A stretch of 64,000 nt of DNA from Charina bottae (GCA_023362775.1 JALMGJ010000005.1:90790421-90854420); one strand, 5' to 3'; counted from the first letter of the stretch, positions 47,792 through 60,274 are shown. The notes: generated by a model not told the origin, from the letters alone. Program-made: numbers and translations.

Positions 47792-50700
47792 ACACCCCTT
47801 CAATTTACAATAGACATTACATTCACATATACAGAATAGAAGACATACACATTTGAGATATACACATCCTATGTCTATCTATGCTTAGAGGCTTTGTCAT
47901 CACATCTGCTACATTACATTCAGATGGACAATATTGCAAATCTATCAGAGACTCTTTGACAGCATTCCTAACATTGTGATACTTGATATCAACATGCTTG
48001 CTCCTTGCTCTGATCTTATCACTCTTTGCAATCTGTATACATGCTTCACTATCATCGTATACACATATAGGACCCTCAATTGTTACATTTACATCCATTA
48101 ACATGACTGAACGAATAAACAACAAAAACAATTGCCTATACCAAATCAACTCTGAACATAGGTCAGATAATGCAGCGTACTCCGCCTCTGCAGTTGATAC
48201 TGCGACTGAACTTTGTTTACGAGACCTCCAACCAACTAAGATGTTACCAAACATTATTATCAATCCTGTCATTGATTTCCTATCATGTACATCATTACCC
48301 CAATCACTATCTACATAGCATTTTAATTCCAATGGTTTACATGGTTTTATCAATAAACATTTATCAATAGTTCCCTTAAGATACCTAAACACACGTTTAA
48401 TACCTTGCCAATGCTTCTGGGTAGGTTTTATTACATATCTACTCAGTACATTTACTGCGTTCCCGATATCAGGACGCAACCATTATGCTATATACAATAA
48501 ACTTCCAATTACTGAATGATAGTGTTCCTGATCACATGAAGTTTGGTCATCATCTCCAGTCTCTGTTTTAACAAAATCTGTTGTCATCGGGGTTGGAACT
48601 TCCTTGCAATGTTCCATATTGTTCTCTCTTAGCAGTTGTTCAATTTTCTTCCACTGCTCTAGAACATAACCCCCAGCAACCTTCTGAATACCTACGCCTA
48701 GGTAATTTTTAATCTCTCCCAGATCTTTGACATCAAATTGTTGTTTCAGATTTTCAGTAAATTCAATTACCCTGCTTTGATATTTCACTATAAAACACAA
48801 ATCGTCTACAAAAATCAAAAGCAAAATCTGTTCATCATTTTCACATTGCTTTACATACAGACATGGGTCAGCTATACTACACTTGAATCCCATTCTTTGT
48901 AATGTCTCATCAGATGTATATCACGGAGCTCCAGCCATCTACATTTCCTCCCACATTTATAATCTACTGCTCTATGCCCCTCAGGCAGCCTGGTAGATTT
49001 AAAAACCTTATGAGAATTAATGGCTTTCATTTCCACATCCATAGCAGCTTTCCATCTACTCTGCTCGTGTTGTGGCAACTCCAAAACTTCCTTGTAACTA
49101 CGAGGTTCATAATTGATAAAACACACTTTTATGTCACATGGTGAATAACGTTGAGGTGGTATGCCCTTGTTAACTCTCTCAGATATGCGCAATACTGTAG
49201 CATCCTGCATCATTGGCACACTAGGAGTTAATTCCTCTTCCTTCTTAATCACATCAGTGGACTCTCTCCGCTCTGAGAACTCAAAATGTCCCAGACTAGG
49301 AAGAAAAACTTCACTGCTCCCGTGTAATCTCTGCCAATTGCTGTGCTCACTAAAACTTGCTGATCTAGAAATAACAACTTTCCTGCCATCAGTGAACCTA
49401 TATCCCTTGGTCCCTGGCTCATACCCCACAAACGTCATCTTCTGTGCTTTTGCCTGCCCTTTCCTGCGTACTTCCTTATGCACGTGAACATAGGCAGTGC
49501 ACCCAAACACTTTCAAATGAGCTAATGATGGCTTCTTGCCATATAACATATAATATGGAGTTTGATTTACAGACACACTCCACAACCTGTTAATTAAATA
49601 ATTAGCAGTTAATATATCCTCTCCCCTGTATCCTCTAGATAACCCTGAGTCAGCTATAAGTGAATCCTTCACTGTCTGCAATTTTTTTTTATTTATTATT
49701 ATATTTATACCCCGCCTATCCCCTCCCTAAGCGGAGGGCTCTAGGCGGCTTACAATCATCATACATATATTATTTATACAATCCAATTCTAATTACCCGC
49801 GCAGTTAGGGAGGGGGTGAGGGAACCGGCTCTTCGATCGCAGGTCGGACTACATGTCCCAGGAACCTTTGCTTCAGAGCCGGCTGCTGACGTCCAGGAAG
49901 TTGATGTTTTTTCGGGGTCCGCCGTCCTCTGCCGTCCTCCATCGCCATCCACGAGAACCAGCTTCTTCTCGGTTCGAGGGCGACCCTCCGAAAAGGACGC
50001 CAGCAAATTGGCCCACGTGAGTGGTCCCCATTTATCCACTTGCCGGGCTTTCGATCAGCTGGGTGGGCTGGAGCTGGGGCTAGTGACGGGCGCTCACCCC
50101 GCCACGCGGATTCGAACTGCCGACGTTATGGTCGGCAGACTAACGGCTCAGCGGTTTAACCCGCTGAGCCACCGCGCCCCACTGTCTGCAATGCCAAATT
50201 CCTACGTTCAGCCACGCCATTCTCAGCTGAACTATGCGGATTGGTTCTCCTATGCACAATGCCCCTTCTACCGAGCCATTGCTGAAAACTACCACTCAGA
50301 AACTCAGTACCCCGGTCAGTTTGTAAACTACACACCTTTGTGCTATATCTACGTTCCACAAACTGAACCCAGTTTCTAAACTTATCAAATGTTTGACTTT
50401 TAGCTTTCAATATGTAACAGAACCCAAATCTGCTGTAATCATCTACAATAACTAAAACATATTTAGCACCCCCTATTGTAGCTGGTAATGGACCAATTAA
50501 GTCAGCATGAACTAATTCAAAACATTTATGTGACTTCCTCTCACTGAATTCGCTCACAGGAAATACTTTTGACTTTGCAACCTTACAAGCTGTGCAATCC
50601 AAATACACTTGACACTGTTTCAAATTCATTCCAGAACTTGCTTCTGACATCTTTTCAATCACTTTGAAACTCAGATGCCCCAGCCTTCTATGCCATAGAG
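47792..50700 (-). mobile_element. Ty1/copia-type LTR retrotransposon pol region, broken
   Basis: Reading the minus strand from right to left: gag-pre-integrase (LWHRRLGHLSF, then C..C near 50600), integrase core (HADLIGPLP, VIVDDYSR, LQTDRGTEF, SSAENGVAERRN), a 497-bp SINE insertion, the end of integrase (YYMLYGKKPSLAHLKVFGC), a shortened RT (SIADPCLYV, FVDDLCF, DLGEIKNYLG) and RNase H (RPDIGNAV, YVDSDWGNDV, AEAEYAAL, ADVMTKPL). The RT lacks the part between about 48960 and 48890 that should hold motif A. One stop separates RT from RNase H. Gag and protease are not present in the window. Confidence 0.92.
49683..50179 (-). mobile_element. Full-length composite SINE (Sauria-like head, L2-like tail)
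   Basis: At the right is a tRNA-like head (GGTTTAACCCGCTGAGCCACCG; GGATTCGAACTGCC). The middle is a GC-rich body and at the left is an L2-type tail with TTTATTATTATA. It is flanked by a 13-bp duplication CACTGTCTGCAAT at 49670-49682 and 50180-50192. It splits the copia integrase. Confidence 0.9.
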
Positions 50701-50701
50701 T

Positions 50702-51070
50702 TTGATCTTTGGGGTATACAAGCCTCTGTCTCAGTGTGTTGGAGGGTTTGAAATATACAGGTATATGGTGTTTGCCAAATATCCTTTTTATCTTTTCAGA
50801 CACGCCAGCCATGTAAGGAATGACCAGGTTCTTCTGTTTACTCTGAGTCTCAGCCCTATATGTCGCTGTTTTAGGTCTGGTAGATTTAGATTTAGTGAAG
50901 GCCCAATTTGGATATCCACAGGCCTTCAGAGCTGTTCTCAGGTGCTGATTTTCATTCTTTTTGGAATCCATGGAGGTGGGGATGGTTTCTGCTCTGTGTG
51001 ACAATGTCCTGATGACTCCTAGTTTGTGCTGCAGTGGATGGTGGGAGTCAAACATCAGATATTGATCTCT
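50702..51070 (-). mobile_element. Penelope-like element, inverted 5' segment
   Basis: The minus strand encodes the end of a Penelope RT and the linker to its endonuclease (FDSHHPLQHKLGVIRTL, RAETIPT, IPYMAGVSEKIKRIF, IPVYFKPSNTLRQRLVYPKD). It then runs directly into copia gag-pre-integrase at about 50700. Confidence 0.88.
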
Positions 51071-51740
51071 GTGTGTGGAACACCACATACCTGTATATTT
51101 CAAACCCACCAATACACTGAGACAGAGGCTTGTACACCCCAAAGATCAAACTCCAAAACACAAGAAAAGCAATGTAGTGTATGCAATCCAGTGCAGTGAA
51201 GAGTGCTCTGAACTCTACATTGGAGAAACCAAACAATCTTTGTACAGGAGGATGGCCCAACACAGGAGAAGTAACACCACAGGACCAGAGTCAGCAGTTT
51301 ATCTTCATCTAAAGGAAAAAGGACACTCATTTGAGGACATTAATGTTCACATTTTAGACAGAGAAGATAGGTGGTTTGAGAGAGGGGTCAAGGAATCCAT
51401 TTATGCCAAATTGGAAAATCCTTCCTTGAACAGAGGTGGGGGCCTCAGGCACAATCTTTCCCCTATTTTCCTTCCTGCTTTGTCTTCTGTGCCTAGGAAG
51501 ATTAAGACCATTTCGCAAGCTCAACAGCAGCATGGTAATCTTAACGATCCTCCTTTAGATGATAAAGGGACTTAGAAATAACATCTCAAAATAACCATGA
51601 CCTAGCCCCAGGTGCAAGGTCACACAGCCACCTAGAAACATATTTAAGGATTCCCTTACTAACTTTGCTCAGACTGAAGAAGCTCCTTGGATAAGGAGCG
51701 AAACGTTTCCACTGAGAAAATAGAAATCCAGTTGAGATGA
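51071..51740 (+). mobile_element. Penelope-like element, 3' part with GIY-YIG endonuclease
   Basis: The + frame 51075-51575 repeats the linker (IPVYFKPTNTLRQRLVHPKD) and continues into a GIY-YIG-type domain (NVVYAIQC, LYIGETKQSLYRRMAQH, HLKEKGHSFED) and a stop. The 3' UTR contains GAAGAAGCTCCTTGGATAAG and GAAACGTTTCC, typical of Penelope tails. The open reading frame of the endonuclease is intact. Confidence 0.9.
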
Positions 51741-52150
51741 TTCAAGCTACAGACAGCTACCTACTAAGTTGACATATGAGGCTCTCTTCAACATGATTTG
51801 TTCAATGCTTGAGTATGGACAAGATGTCTGCAGTGCCTGTGGTGGATTTGGTGAATCCTGCTTCACAGGTGGAAAAAGAATGAGAATCTAAGCCTGCTTT
51901 TCAAGAAACACTGGGCCAACATTGCTTCAGCTGTGGAAGGGTCCCACAGATTCTGATCTCTTAACCTAGACTACCTGTGGGGCTGAATAACACCAGCATA
52001 TAACACTATATATATAACACTATATATATAACACATATAACAATAACACTAGTCTAGCACTCAGCAAAGGGCTGGGAATAAGTCCCATTCAGCCTTAGTC
52101 AGCATCTCTAGCAGCCATTGTTGCTGCCCTGTGCATCTGGAGGTGTGAAC

Positions 52151-52196
<46 letters not shown>

Positions 52197-52684
52197 TGTT
52201 TGCAGGCAAAGGAGGCCAGTTTTGAATGGGTTTGGAAATCTCTCTCCCTGATGATCTTGTTATCAGCTTCTACACTGGGGGTGGGGTAAGGGGGACTGGG
52301 GTGCTCATAGGAATATCAAAGAAGTGTGATCCCACACATTTTCACAGCCTGAAGTGATCAAATTAATTTGCTATCTTGGGATACAAAGAAAGGCCTTTTA
52401 TCTCCTTCCTCCCAATTTGGTTTTATTTTATACTTTTCCTCCTTCTCTGTGAACAGCAGATGTTCTGACAGAACTGGAGCCTGTGGGGAATGAGAAGAGA
52501 GCATCATCACAGTTTTTTCCTGAGGCTCACATGGAGGGGAAAAAATAGTGCCTTTTTCCTGTGCCTTGTGTAAAAGTGAGAGTCGGTGGGTAAAGCAAAT
52601 CTTGCTGACTCCACTAACTTTTCCTCAGCTGAAAGTAGGACACACAGAAACACACAGACACAGGGTACTTTCTTTTTCAAATGA
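51741..52684. other. Intergenic, no gene seen
   Basis: It contains a short TATATA tandem near 52000-52035 and an (ATT)n run at about 52154-52196. No further copia sequence was recognised. Confidence 0.45.
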
Positions 52685-53870
52685 TTCCAATATTTATTGA
52701 GGATAAATTATTAAAGGCTTGGCACAGACAAGTAATGAATTTATATGTGGTGCAACAAAAAGCCGAGGATTAAATTTAAAAATTTGCAGGACTGAAGAGA
52801 ATGAGGTAGCCTTGCAACTCCAAATTTTATCATGTTATGCTGCTAAACATGGATTCCAGAATGGATTATATCTATATCTTCTATAAATGGGGCAGGTCTC
52901 CCAGAGGGGCTGCTCGTATATATCTGGATCAACAAATTAGAAGATATTATGCAATGCTAAGTAAACTACTGAATGCCTGGGATATACAGGAGAAGAATAT
53001 ATCTGGGCTTTTCCCCTCCTGCTTTGCTTTTAAATGTTGGTTTTTTATGAAGACAGTCTCTAAGGTATCAGTGGCTACCCCGGTCAGCTACTACGTCAGG
53101 AGAAATACCTGACCCTTTCTAAACAGACATTTTAGGGGAGGAAAGGGACTAAAGTTTTTAGGTAGAGGAAAGATTTACAAGCCTTTAAAATGTTGCAAAA
53201 TGTTATAAAAATGAAAATACTGAAGGAGACTTTTGAAGAATGGAATCAGAAAATAGTAGCCAGAATATCAACAATGTCAGTAATAATGTCTGCTTCTATG
53301 GATAGACTATGTCCAAAAGATGTTATTGAAGAAGTGACAGATGTAGAACAAATTTTATCTGACAAGATAGAGATGGTATCAAAAGTGGATTAACAAGTGA
53401 CAGGCCAAGAGAATGACTTGGAAAAGGATTTTCCCTGGATCTACAAAAGAAACTGGCTGAGGTTTTAAAATTTAAAAGGGGAATACAAATGACAAACCAA
53501 GAGAGTGACCTGGATAATTTTTTTTCCTTGAAGAACTCTGTGTGATGGGACAAAGAAGAAATGAAGAGAAATCAGATCCTATGACAATATTTAAACAAAC
53601 TAAAGATTAAGATTGTTAGAAGTAGAAGGAAAGAATATAAGGTGTGTTTATTTAATCAAGGTTAAAACAGGATATGTTGTTACTTCTGACAACCCCTTAT
53701 GGACTTTCTGCTGACACCAGGACTGAAAAGATGATGCTTTATGGATTTGTCTATAGATAGGAGATGGGATATGGGATGAAGAGATAAATGTTTGTAACCT
53801 TAGAGGGGGTGAAGAGTCACTAAATTTGTTTATACGTGCTGTGATGAAGGTTGGAAGTCACTTCTTTATA
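52685..53870 (+). mobile_element. Possible L1-derived segment
   Basis: The frames 52837-53112 and 53190-53393 are Lys/Glu-rich and separated by stops. The 52750-52790 stretch resembles 54785-54850 at the end of an L1. Possibly remnants of L1 ORF1 and flanks; weak. Confidence 0.3.
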
Positions 53871-53974
53871 TGTTCCTTTTCTCTTTATTATATTCTTACT
53901 TTTCTTTTTCTTCCTTCTTTTTCTTTTTTTCCTTGCAGTTTTTACTCCTCCTTTCTATTCTCTTTTCTTTCCTG

Positions 53975-54062
53975 TGGAGTCCTTGGTGCTCTCTGAGCCT
54001 TGTTGTTTTCTTGCAGACGTTTCATTGCCAGACTAGGCAACATCTTCAGTGCGAAAAGGGAG
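53975..54062 (-). mobile_element. Penelope-like tail fragment
   Basis: The minus strand reads CACTGAAGATGTTGCC..CAATGAAACGTCTGCAAG, the tail signature seen after Penelope endonuclease regions. Confidence 0.5.
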
Positions 54063-54639
54063 TGGGAACTTTTCTTTCCTTAAGTTTAGTTTGTATTAGA
54101 TTTTACTATTATAATCAAAATTCTTAATAAAAAATTATATACCCTTTCCACTGGCAACACATGGCGGAGATTCTCTAATCAGATAGAGAACACATCTTTG
54201 AAACACATGGAAAGTACTCTTGTTTAATCCAGCAACCAGATGCTGTTTAGCCAAGCTGTAATTCCAACTGAACAGATTTAATCAGCTTCAGGGCCTCACA
54301 AAAGCTGGGAGAATTGTTGTTTTCTGCCACTTGGTTTGCTTGTTTCATTTTTTTTTTAGAAAGAGAAAGGAAAATCCATGATTGCCTAACAAGAAACAGC
54401 TCCATCACAGATGGAGTTGGATATCCCATCCCATTTTTCCTGTATTTCATGACTGCATTTTATATGGGCTCTGAGAGTAAATTGTGTACCTGGGAATTTA
54501 CTGAAATAAATATAGCAAAGACTTATTTAAGAATAACTTATTTAAGGAACCACAACTTCCAGAACACAGCCACACAACCCGGAAGACCCACAACAACCAA
54601 CTTATTTAAGAGTCACTATTCACAGATTTAGAAAAACAT

Positions 54640-55080
54640 AATGGCAGGCATTTTAAGATGGCAAAAGTTAAATGTGTCCTGGTTAGGAAGAATACCAACT
54701 GTAAAAAATATTTTATCAAGGATCAATTATTTGTTTCAAAGGATTCCAGTAAGAATTGAAGAAAATATATTAAATATAAGGCAAAGACAAGTAACTAATT
54801 TGGGGTGGGGGGAGGATCAAAGAAAAGATTGAGGATTAAATTTAAGATTTTGCAAGACATTTTGCTAATTATTGGTTATTGATTTGATTGTTATAATAGT
54901 TAATATCTTCTTATATGTGGAGAATTAATCTGACTCTGAATATTCTTGTTCAATTTTACACAGTTGTAAACACACACACAAAAATATAGATATATTTCCT
55001 CCATTTCTTTTTCCTCCTTTTTTCTTTGTTGTGCTACTAAATATTTGTTCAAATAAAACAACATGATTTTTGAAAAACAA
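54640..55080 (+). mobile_element. L1 LINE 3' fragment
   Basis: The frame at 54641-54832 reads LNVSWLGRIPTVKNILSRINYLFQ-like L1 ORF2 (compare GRISVIKINVLPR in 22445-22164). An A/T-rich 3' UTR with AATAAA at about 55052 follows. Confidence 0.7.
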
Positions 55081-55275
55081 AAATGCCTACATTGAATGAA
55101 AAGCTAAATTTCATTTAGAAGTTAGTGAAAATAAAGTTGTAATATTTCCCCCTTCCAAGTTCATGGACCCCCAAGAGTCTAGAACCTCTGCTCTAGACAA
55201 CGTATCGATGCACATTTTGTAATATAGAGACACCAGATACAAAAGGGTCCAATGCTTGGAGCTGATGGTTTTATA

Positions 55276-55970
55276 TACCGTATTTTCCGGCGTATAAGAC
55301 AACTTTTTAACCCAGGAAAATCTTCTCAAAAGTCGGGGGTCATCTTATACGCCGGGTGTCGTCTTATACGCCGGAAACTAGTACTCGCCGTATAAGACCT
55401 CTCCTGGCCAAGTGCAGCCGCTCGCCGGAACGCAGCCCCCAGGGAAGAGCAGGAGGACGAGCGCGGGAGAAACGCGGGGAGGGGGGAGCGAGCTCCGTTC
55501 CCTCGGAGCAGCCTTGGGAAGGGAGGGGGCAAAACGCAGTGGCTCCACGACGGGCTCCAAAGTCGCCCACAACACTCAACGGGCGCCTCGCCTCGCCTCG
55601 CTTCGCCTCGCCTTCCCTTCCCCTCCCAGCCACGCTTTAAATGGAGCCGCGGCTGGGAGGGGAAGGGAAGGCGAGGCGAAGCAAGGCGCCCGTTGAGCGT
55701 TGTGGGCGACTTTGGAGCCCGTCGTGGAGCCACTGCGTTTTGCCCCCTCCCTTCCCAAGGCTGCTCCGAGGGAACGGAGCTCGCTCCCCCCTCCCCGCGT
55801 TTCTCCCGCGCTCGTCCTCCTGCTCTTCCCTGGGGGCTGCGTTCCGGCGAGCGGCTGCACTTGGCCAGGAGCCGTATTTTCCGGTGTATATCCCAAACTC
55901 TATATTTTAAATGGAAAAGTTGGGGGTCGTCTTATACGCCCAGTCGTCTTATACGCCGGAAAATACGGTA
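55276..55970. mobile_element. Foldback DNA transposon (695 bp)
   Basis: The ends are exact inverted repeats (TACCGTATTTTCCGGCGTAT at the left, the complement at the right), probably with a TA target duplication. Inside, 55402-55631 and 55651-55870 are near-perfect inverted arms of 230 and 220 bp around a 19-nt loop. The 10-bp difference is an extra CCTCG-type unit run near 55595. It is GC-rich in an AT-rich setting. The open frames in it are mirror images and not genes. Confidence 0.92.
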
Positions 55971-56996
55971 CTCTTTTCTTACCCCTTCATTTCCAACAAT
56001 TCCTGTACTCACTTCTGTTTATCTTCTCTAACTTCTATACAGAAGTTTATCTGTTTATCTTCTATATCTTCTATACAGGTTTTTTGGCCAGCTTCCTGAT
56101 CAAGTTCTTTTCAACTTTTTTTTTGGGGGGGCGGGGGCAGCAGCTGATGTTCTGTCCTATCCTGTGTTGTGACAGTTTTGCAATTCAGCAACGTTATTTT
56201 ATTTTTTTAAGCAACAATTGGTTTGTTACTTTGATTTTTTTTAAAAACAGTTCCCCAAGATAATTCTTGCTTCATCTCTTCTTTTATTCTGCTGTGAATC
56301 ATTGAAACATATTGTGGACAGAGTTGAATTCCACTGAAATTCCCCCAACAAGTAAAAAGTGGGTGAAGCCAGGCAATAATAAATCTTTTTTTTTCTGTTA
56401 CCTTTTTTTCAAGATAATGATTAATGAGAGAATCAGATTTTAGATCACAACCAGAGGAAACGTGTACACGGAGAGTTGGTTTCTTTCACTGCTGTGTAAG
56501 TAATGATTTTTCAGTATAGAACTTGCTTAAGAAGGAATGGCAACATTCTACTAGTTAATCTGGTTTCTGTGATTTCTGAAGCAGAATCTTAATTATTTTT
56601 GATGGGTTAAAATGGAAGGGGAAATCCAGGTGAGCAAAACATTACAAAGAAACAGTGAGTGAACTGAGATGGGGAAGAAGGAATGCCACAGCAAAGAATA
56701 TATGAAATTCTTTTGCCAAATACACCATTTCCGAAAACCAAGCTACACGTTTCCTTTTTTTTATTCACAGTGCATATAAAATGTGAAATGTTTATTATTC
56801 CAAAATGCAGGCCATTTGTACCAATTCTCAAATGTATCAGACAATTTCTGCAAAATAAATCAAACGTAGAATGGGCAAATTGGTATCTAACGTGCAGTCA
56901 AGTTCAATAAACAGCAGCAATCTGGAAAATTAAAGCTAAGTGGGAGGTATGAATTGATTATGGGCTATATATTTAACTTCTGCATTAAACATGAAG
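55971..56996. other. Intergenic, no gene seen
   Basis: AT-rich with poly-T runs. Nothing recognised. Confidence 0.4.
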
Positions 56997-57068
56997 CAGT
57001 AAGCTGAAATAAAGGAAATTTGATACAGTAAGCTGAAATAAAGGAAATTTGATACAGTAAGCTCAAAT
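56997..57068. repeat. 29-bp tandem repeat
   Basis: Two full units starting CAGTAAGCTGAAATAAAGG, plus a partial third. Confidence 0.9.
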
Positions 57069-57251
57069 AATGCATCATTATTTGGCATTCCATTTAAAGT
57101 ACTGACAGGCAATAAGACTATTTATTTACTCCAGGTGAAAGGTAGAAAGAGAGCGCCTAAGTCTTCCAATCAGGGAAAGCAGAGTCAAGACAAAGAAGAC
57201 TCAAGAGGGAAATTTGTATCTTGACTGCTACAGTACCTTTAGTAGCCAATA

Positions 57252-57455
57252 GGCTAAAAGGTGCAAAGAGTGAATGATTCAGGAATTGTAGCTACAGCAC
57301 AATTTCATTAGGATATATCTTTCTCCATGACTGCCAGTCATTGCTGTTATTAGATTGCATGCATTTTATGATCTGCTGCATAATCCCTGACTGATTAACC
57401 TAATTAATATCATTTTCCCATGGTGAAGGGCTTCTAGGTGTACCACTTCTCAAAC
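57252..57455 (+). repeat. Duplicated 204-bp segment, copy 1
   Basis: Nearly identical to 58867-59089, with sharp boundaries on both sides and about four substitutions. Confidence 0.92.
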
Positions 57456-58866
57456 ATGGCTGTGTGCTGCTCCATCCTAGGCCATGGATGGGCCTAGGAG
57501 ATTTTCCCCTCTTTCTACACGCATCTCTTGCCAGCAATGAGGGGCAAGAGTTAATTAAGTTTAGGGAACAGAAAGAAGAAATGGAACATCATTTATCTAC
57601 CGAAAATGCTGTACCTGCAATGAATAAACATAAGGACTCTTTTGTACTTACCTTTCATACCTGCCATGTCTAAGCACGTGTTTCTTTATGCTTGGGTGGG
57701 CTAAAGGTGTAAGACTAACCTGGATCTCTCTAGTATGCTTATGGGCTCTGTTTTTAAACAATATTCTTTTTCTGTACATGAGTTTAGCTGCTCTGCTCCA
57801 TTTCAGTAGTTCTAACAGACTGCTAAATGGACTTCGAACAGGACAGGCAAGAGGACAAACACTGCTATGTGCATCATGATGCTATCACACAAACCCTGCA
57901 AATTGCATTAGACATCATGATACTATGACATAATTGAATCATTTACATGAGGATGTTATGATGCCCATGATTTGATACTTTTCTGGCTTGCGGTGGGTGC
58001 TGCTGAGTCCTTCCAAACTCAAGCCTTAGATCTTTTGGACATCAACTGCATAATCTCCAGCTGGCATGGCCAGATGTCCCACTGCCTGAAGTTCAGCACT
58101 TCAGGAACGTGCCAGCTTGGGGAAGGCTAGAATGTCTGGGCTTTGGCATGACTTGGTAAGTCCCCTCTTTTCCCCTGGTGGACAGAAATAATGTATCAGA
58201 ACTGAAGAAGCTGATGGTATTGCTTGGCTTCGCAGCACAAAGGCCAAACCAGAAAGCTCAGTGGCCTCCAAAAAACCACTTCCTTCTGCTGAATGAAGGG
58301 TTTGGGTGGGATTTCCCATTTCTCAGAGGAGCCAGCCTTTCCTCCATAACCATATTGTCAAACCAACCATTGGACAATAAAGAGTGATCTTCCTTGCCAA
58401 ATTGCCCTGCTGGTGTTGAAATGAAATTCATACTCCTTAAGGTCTCTGCCTATCTCTCCTTGACAGCAACAAACTGCAATTAGTTAGACCCATAGAGCAA
58501 CTCTCTGCTGTATTCTTATATTTTCATCCAGGTTTTTTTTTCCGAGGGGGGGGCGGTTGAAAGACTCCTGAATCTGCCTCCCCCCTTAAAATCCCACCAT
58601 CACAAGGTTTTCTGTGCCTTCCTGCAACCTAAATAATATCCTTTTGTATAATAAGCAAGCAACCCTCACAAGTCAGGATAAGAATAATGTTGCTGATGAT
58701 GATGATAATAATAATAATAAAGAATTAGATTTATAACTTGCCTTTTCTTCAAAATCTCAAAGTGGCTTACATGGAGATCTCTCCTTATTTTGAATATGCA
58801 GGGGTTCCCCGAGGCCTGAAAAATATTTCAAGGGTTCCTCCAGGGTCAGAAGGTTGAGAAAGGCTG

Positions 58867-59089
58867 GGCTAAAAGGTGCAAAGAGTGGATGATTCAGGAA
58901 TTGTAGCTACAGCACAATTTCATTAAAATACATCTTTCTCCATGACTGCCAGTCATTGCTGTTATTAGATTGCATGCATTTTATGATCTGCTGCATAATC
59001 CCTGACTGATTAACCTAATTAATATCATTTTCCCATGGTGAAGGGCTTCTAGGTGTTTGGTGGTGGTGGTGGTGTACCACTTCTCAAAT
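58867..59089 (+). repeat. Duplicated 204-bp segment, copy 2
   Basis: As copy 1, but with a 19-bp TTTGGTGGTGG-type insertion near 59055. The sequence between the copies (57456-58866) has no gene; 58790-58866 looks like an old MITE (GGGTTCC..GGTTGAGAAAGGC). Confidence 0.92.
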
Positions 59090-60274
59090 ATGCAATCTCA
59101 GTTTTTCCATGTGTGACTTACCTCTCTTGATCTAAGCTGACCTGGTAAATATTTTCTTTTAATGAGGGAAGGTTATTCCAAATTGTTTCCAGAATGGCAG
59201 TGATGATTAACTAGTTCAGCAGCTATTGGACAACTCAGATATTTGCACATGCAACTCTCTATCGAGCTTGCTTAATTGTTTTCTCAGAAAAAAGGCAAGA
59301 GTTTTTTGGGTTTTTACTAGCAGAGAGTCTTCTGGATAGTTACACTGCTGATGGTGAGTAGTGGGCAGCCAGTCCCTTTCCCTGATTTCATGTAGTTATT
59401 TTCATTTTAAAAAGAAGCTATATAGGGATTGCACTGCACAACTGTGAGACCTGCTGTTGCAGCATTCCTGAGTGGGCCACGTCCTGATCTAAAATGAGTA
59501 TTTTAAAGAGAATATCTACTGTATAACTTGGGATATGCCTGAGTAGGCATAGGAGCAGAGTTAGCACTTAGATATGCCTCAAGATCCGTTTCTGGGAGTG
59601 CATTTTTTGGCATTTCTCCACTATTACTATTTCTACTCTTCAGTCCCTCACAAAGTAATATGAAAACAATCTAGCATCATCTTTGCTTCTGCTGACCTCA
59701 AAACACAGAAACTAATATGGGAACCCCATGAGCCAATCAGTGGTTTCTCTCCAGCTGATCAATGGGAGAATGAAAAAATGCCATCCAATCATTGTTCCAC
59801 CAGCTGAACCACTGCAAAACTCAGAATATCAAAGTTTTCTTCACTCCAAACAAAAGGGAAATCAAATATATATTGTGTACATTACAATTCTGAGCAGCTG
59901 CTATAAGGGGAAACTTTCTGGCTACAAAGACACCATTCCCCTGTTCTATTTAAAAGCCCCTAGCAAGGTGTGATACTGGAAAGATGGCATGTTAGCGGGG
60001 TTCTTTGCAACTATTTTCTTAGTACCTTTAACCATGGTTGTCTACTACTATGGCAACTGGACGTGGGGAGATAATGGCTTACCATATGCATAACTAATTG
60101 CCTTCTCACATGGAAACAATCTATCAGAACTTAATTCTAGCCAGTGTTTCCTTACAGAGGTCTTGATTGATTCTCTTCTATTGGGATTATGATTGAACAA
60201 TCATGTTAACATTTGAGTATTTTAGGTTGAAATTCTATTTGACATGATTTTGTATAGTTTTTCCTTCTTGGATT
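59090..60274. other. Intergenic, no gene seen
   Basis: Nothing recognised. The open frame at 59728-59973 has no family motif. Confidence 0.4.

Noticed and set aside
49660..50379. 239-codon + strand frame
   Set aside because: It crosses the composite SINE and is antisense to copia integrase, so it is a shadow frame.
55326..56263. Overlapping frames of 65-187 codons on both strands
   Set aside because: They mirror each other across the foldback element arms; no family motif.
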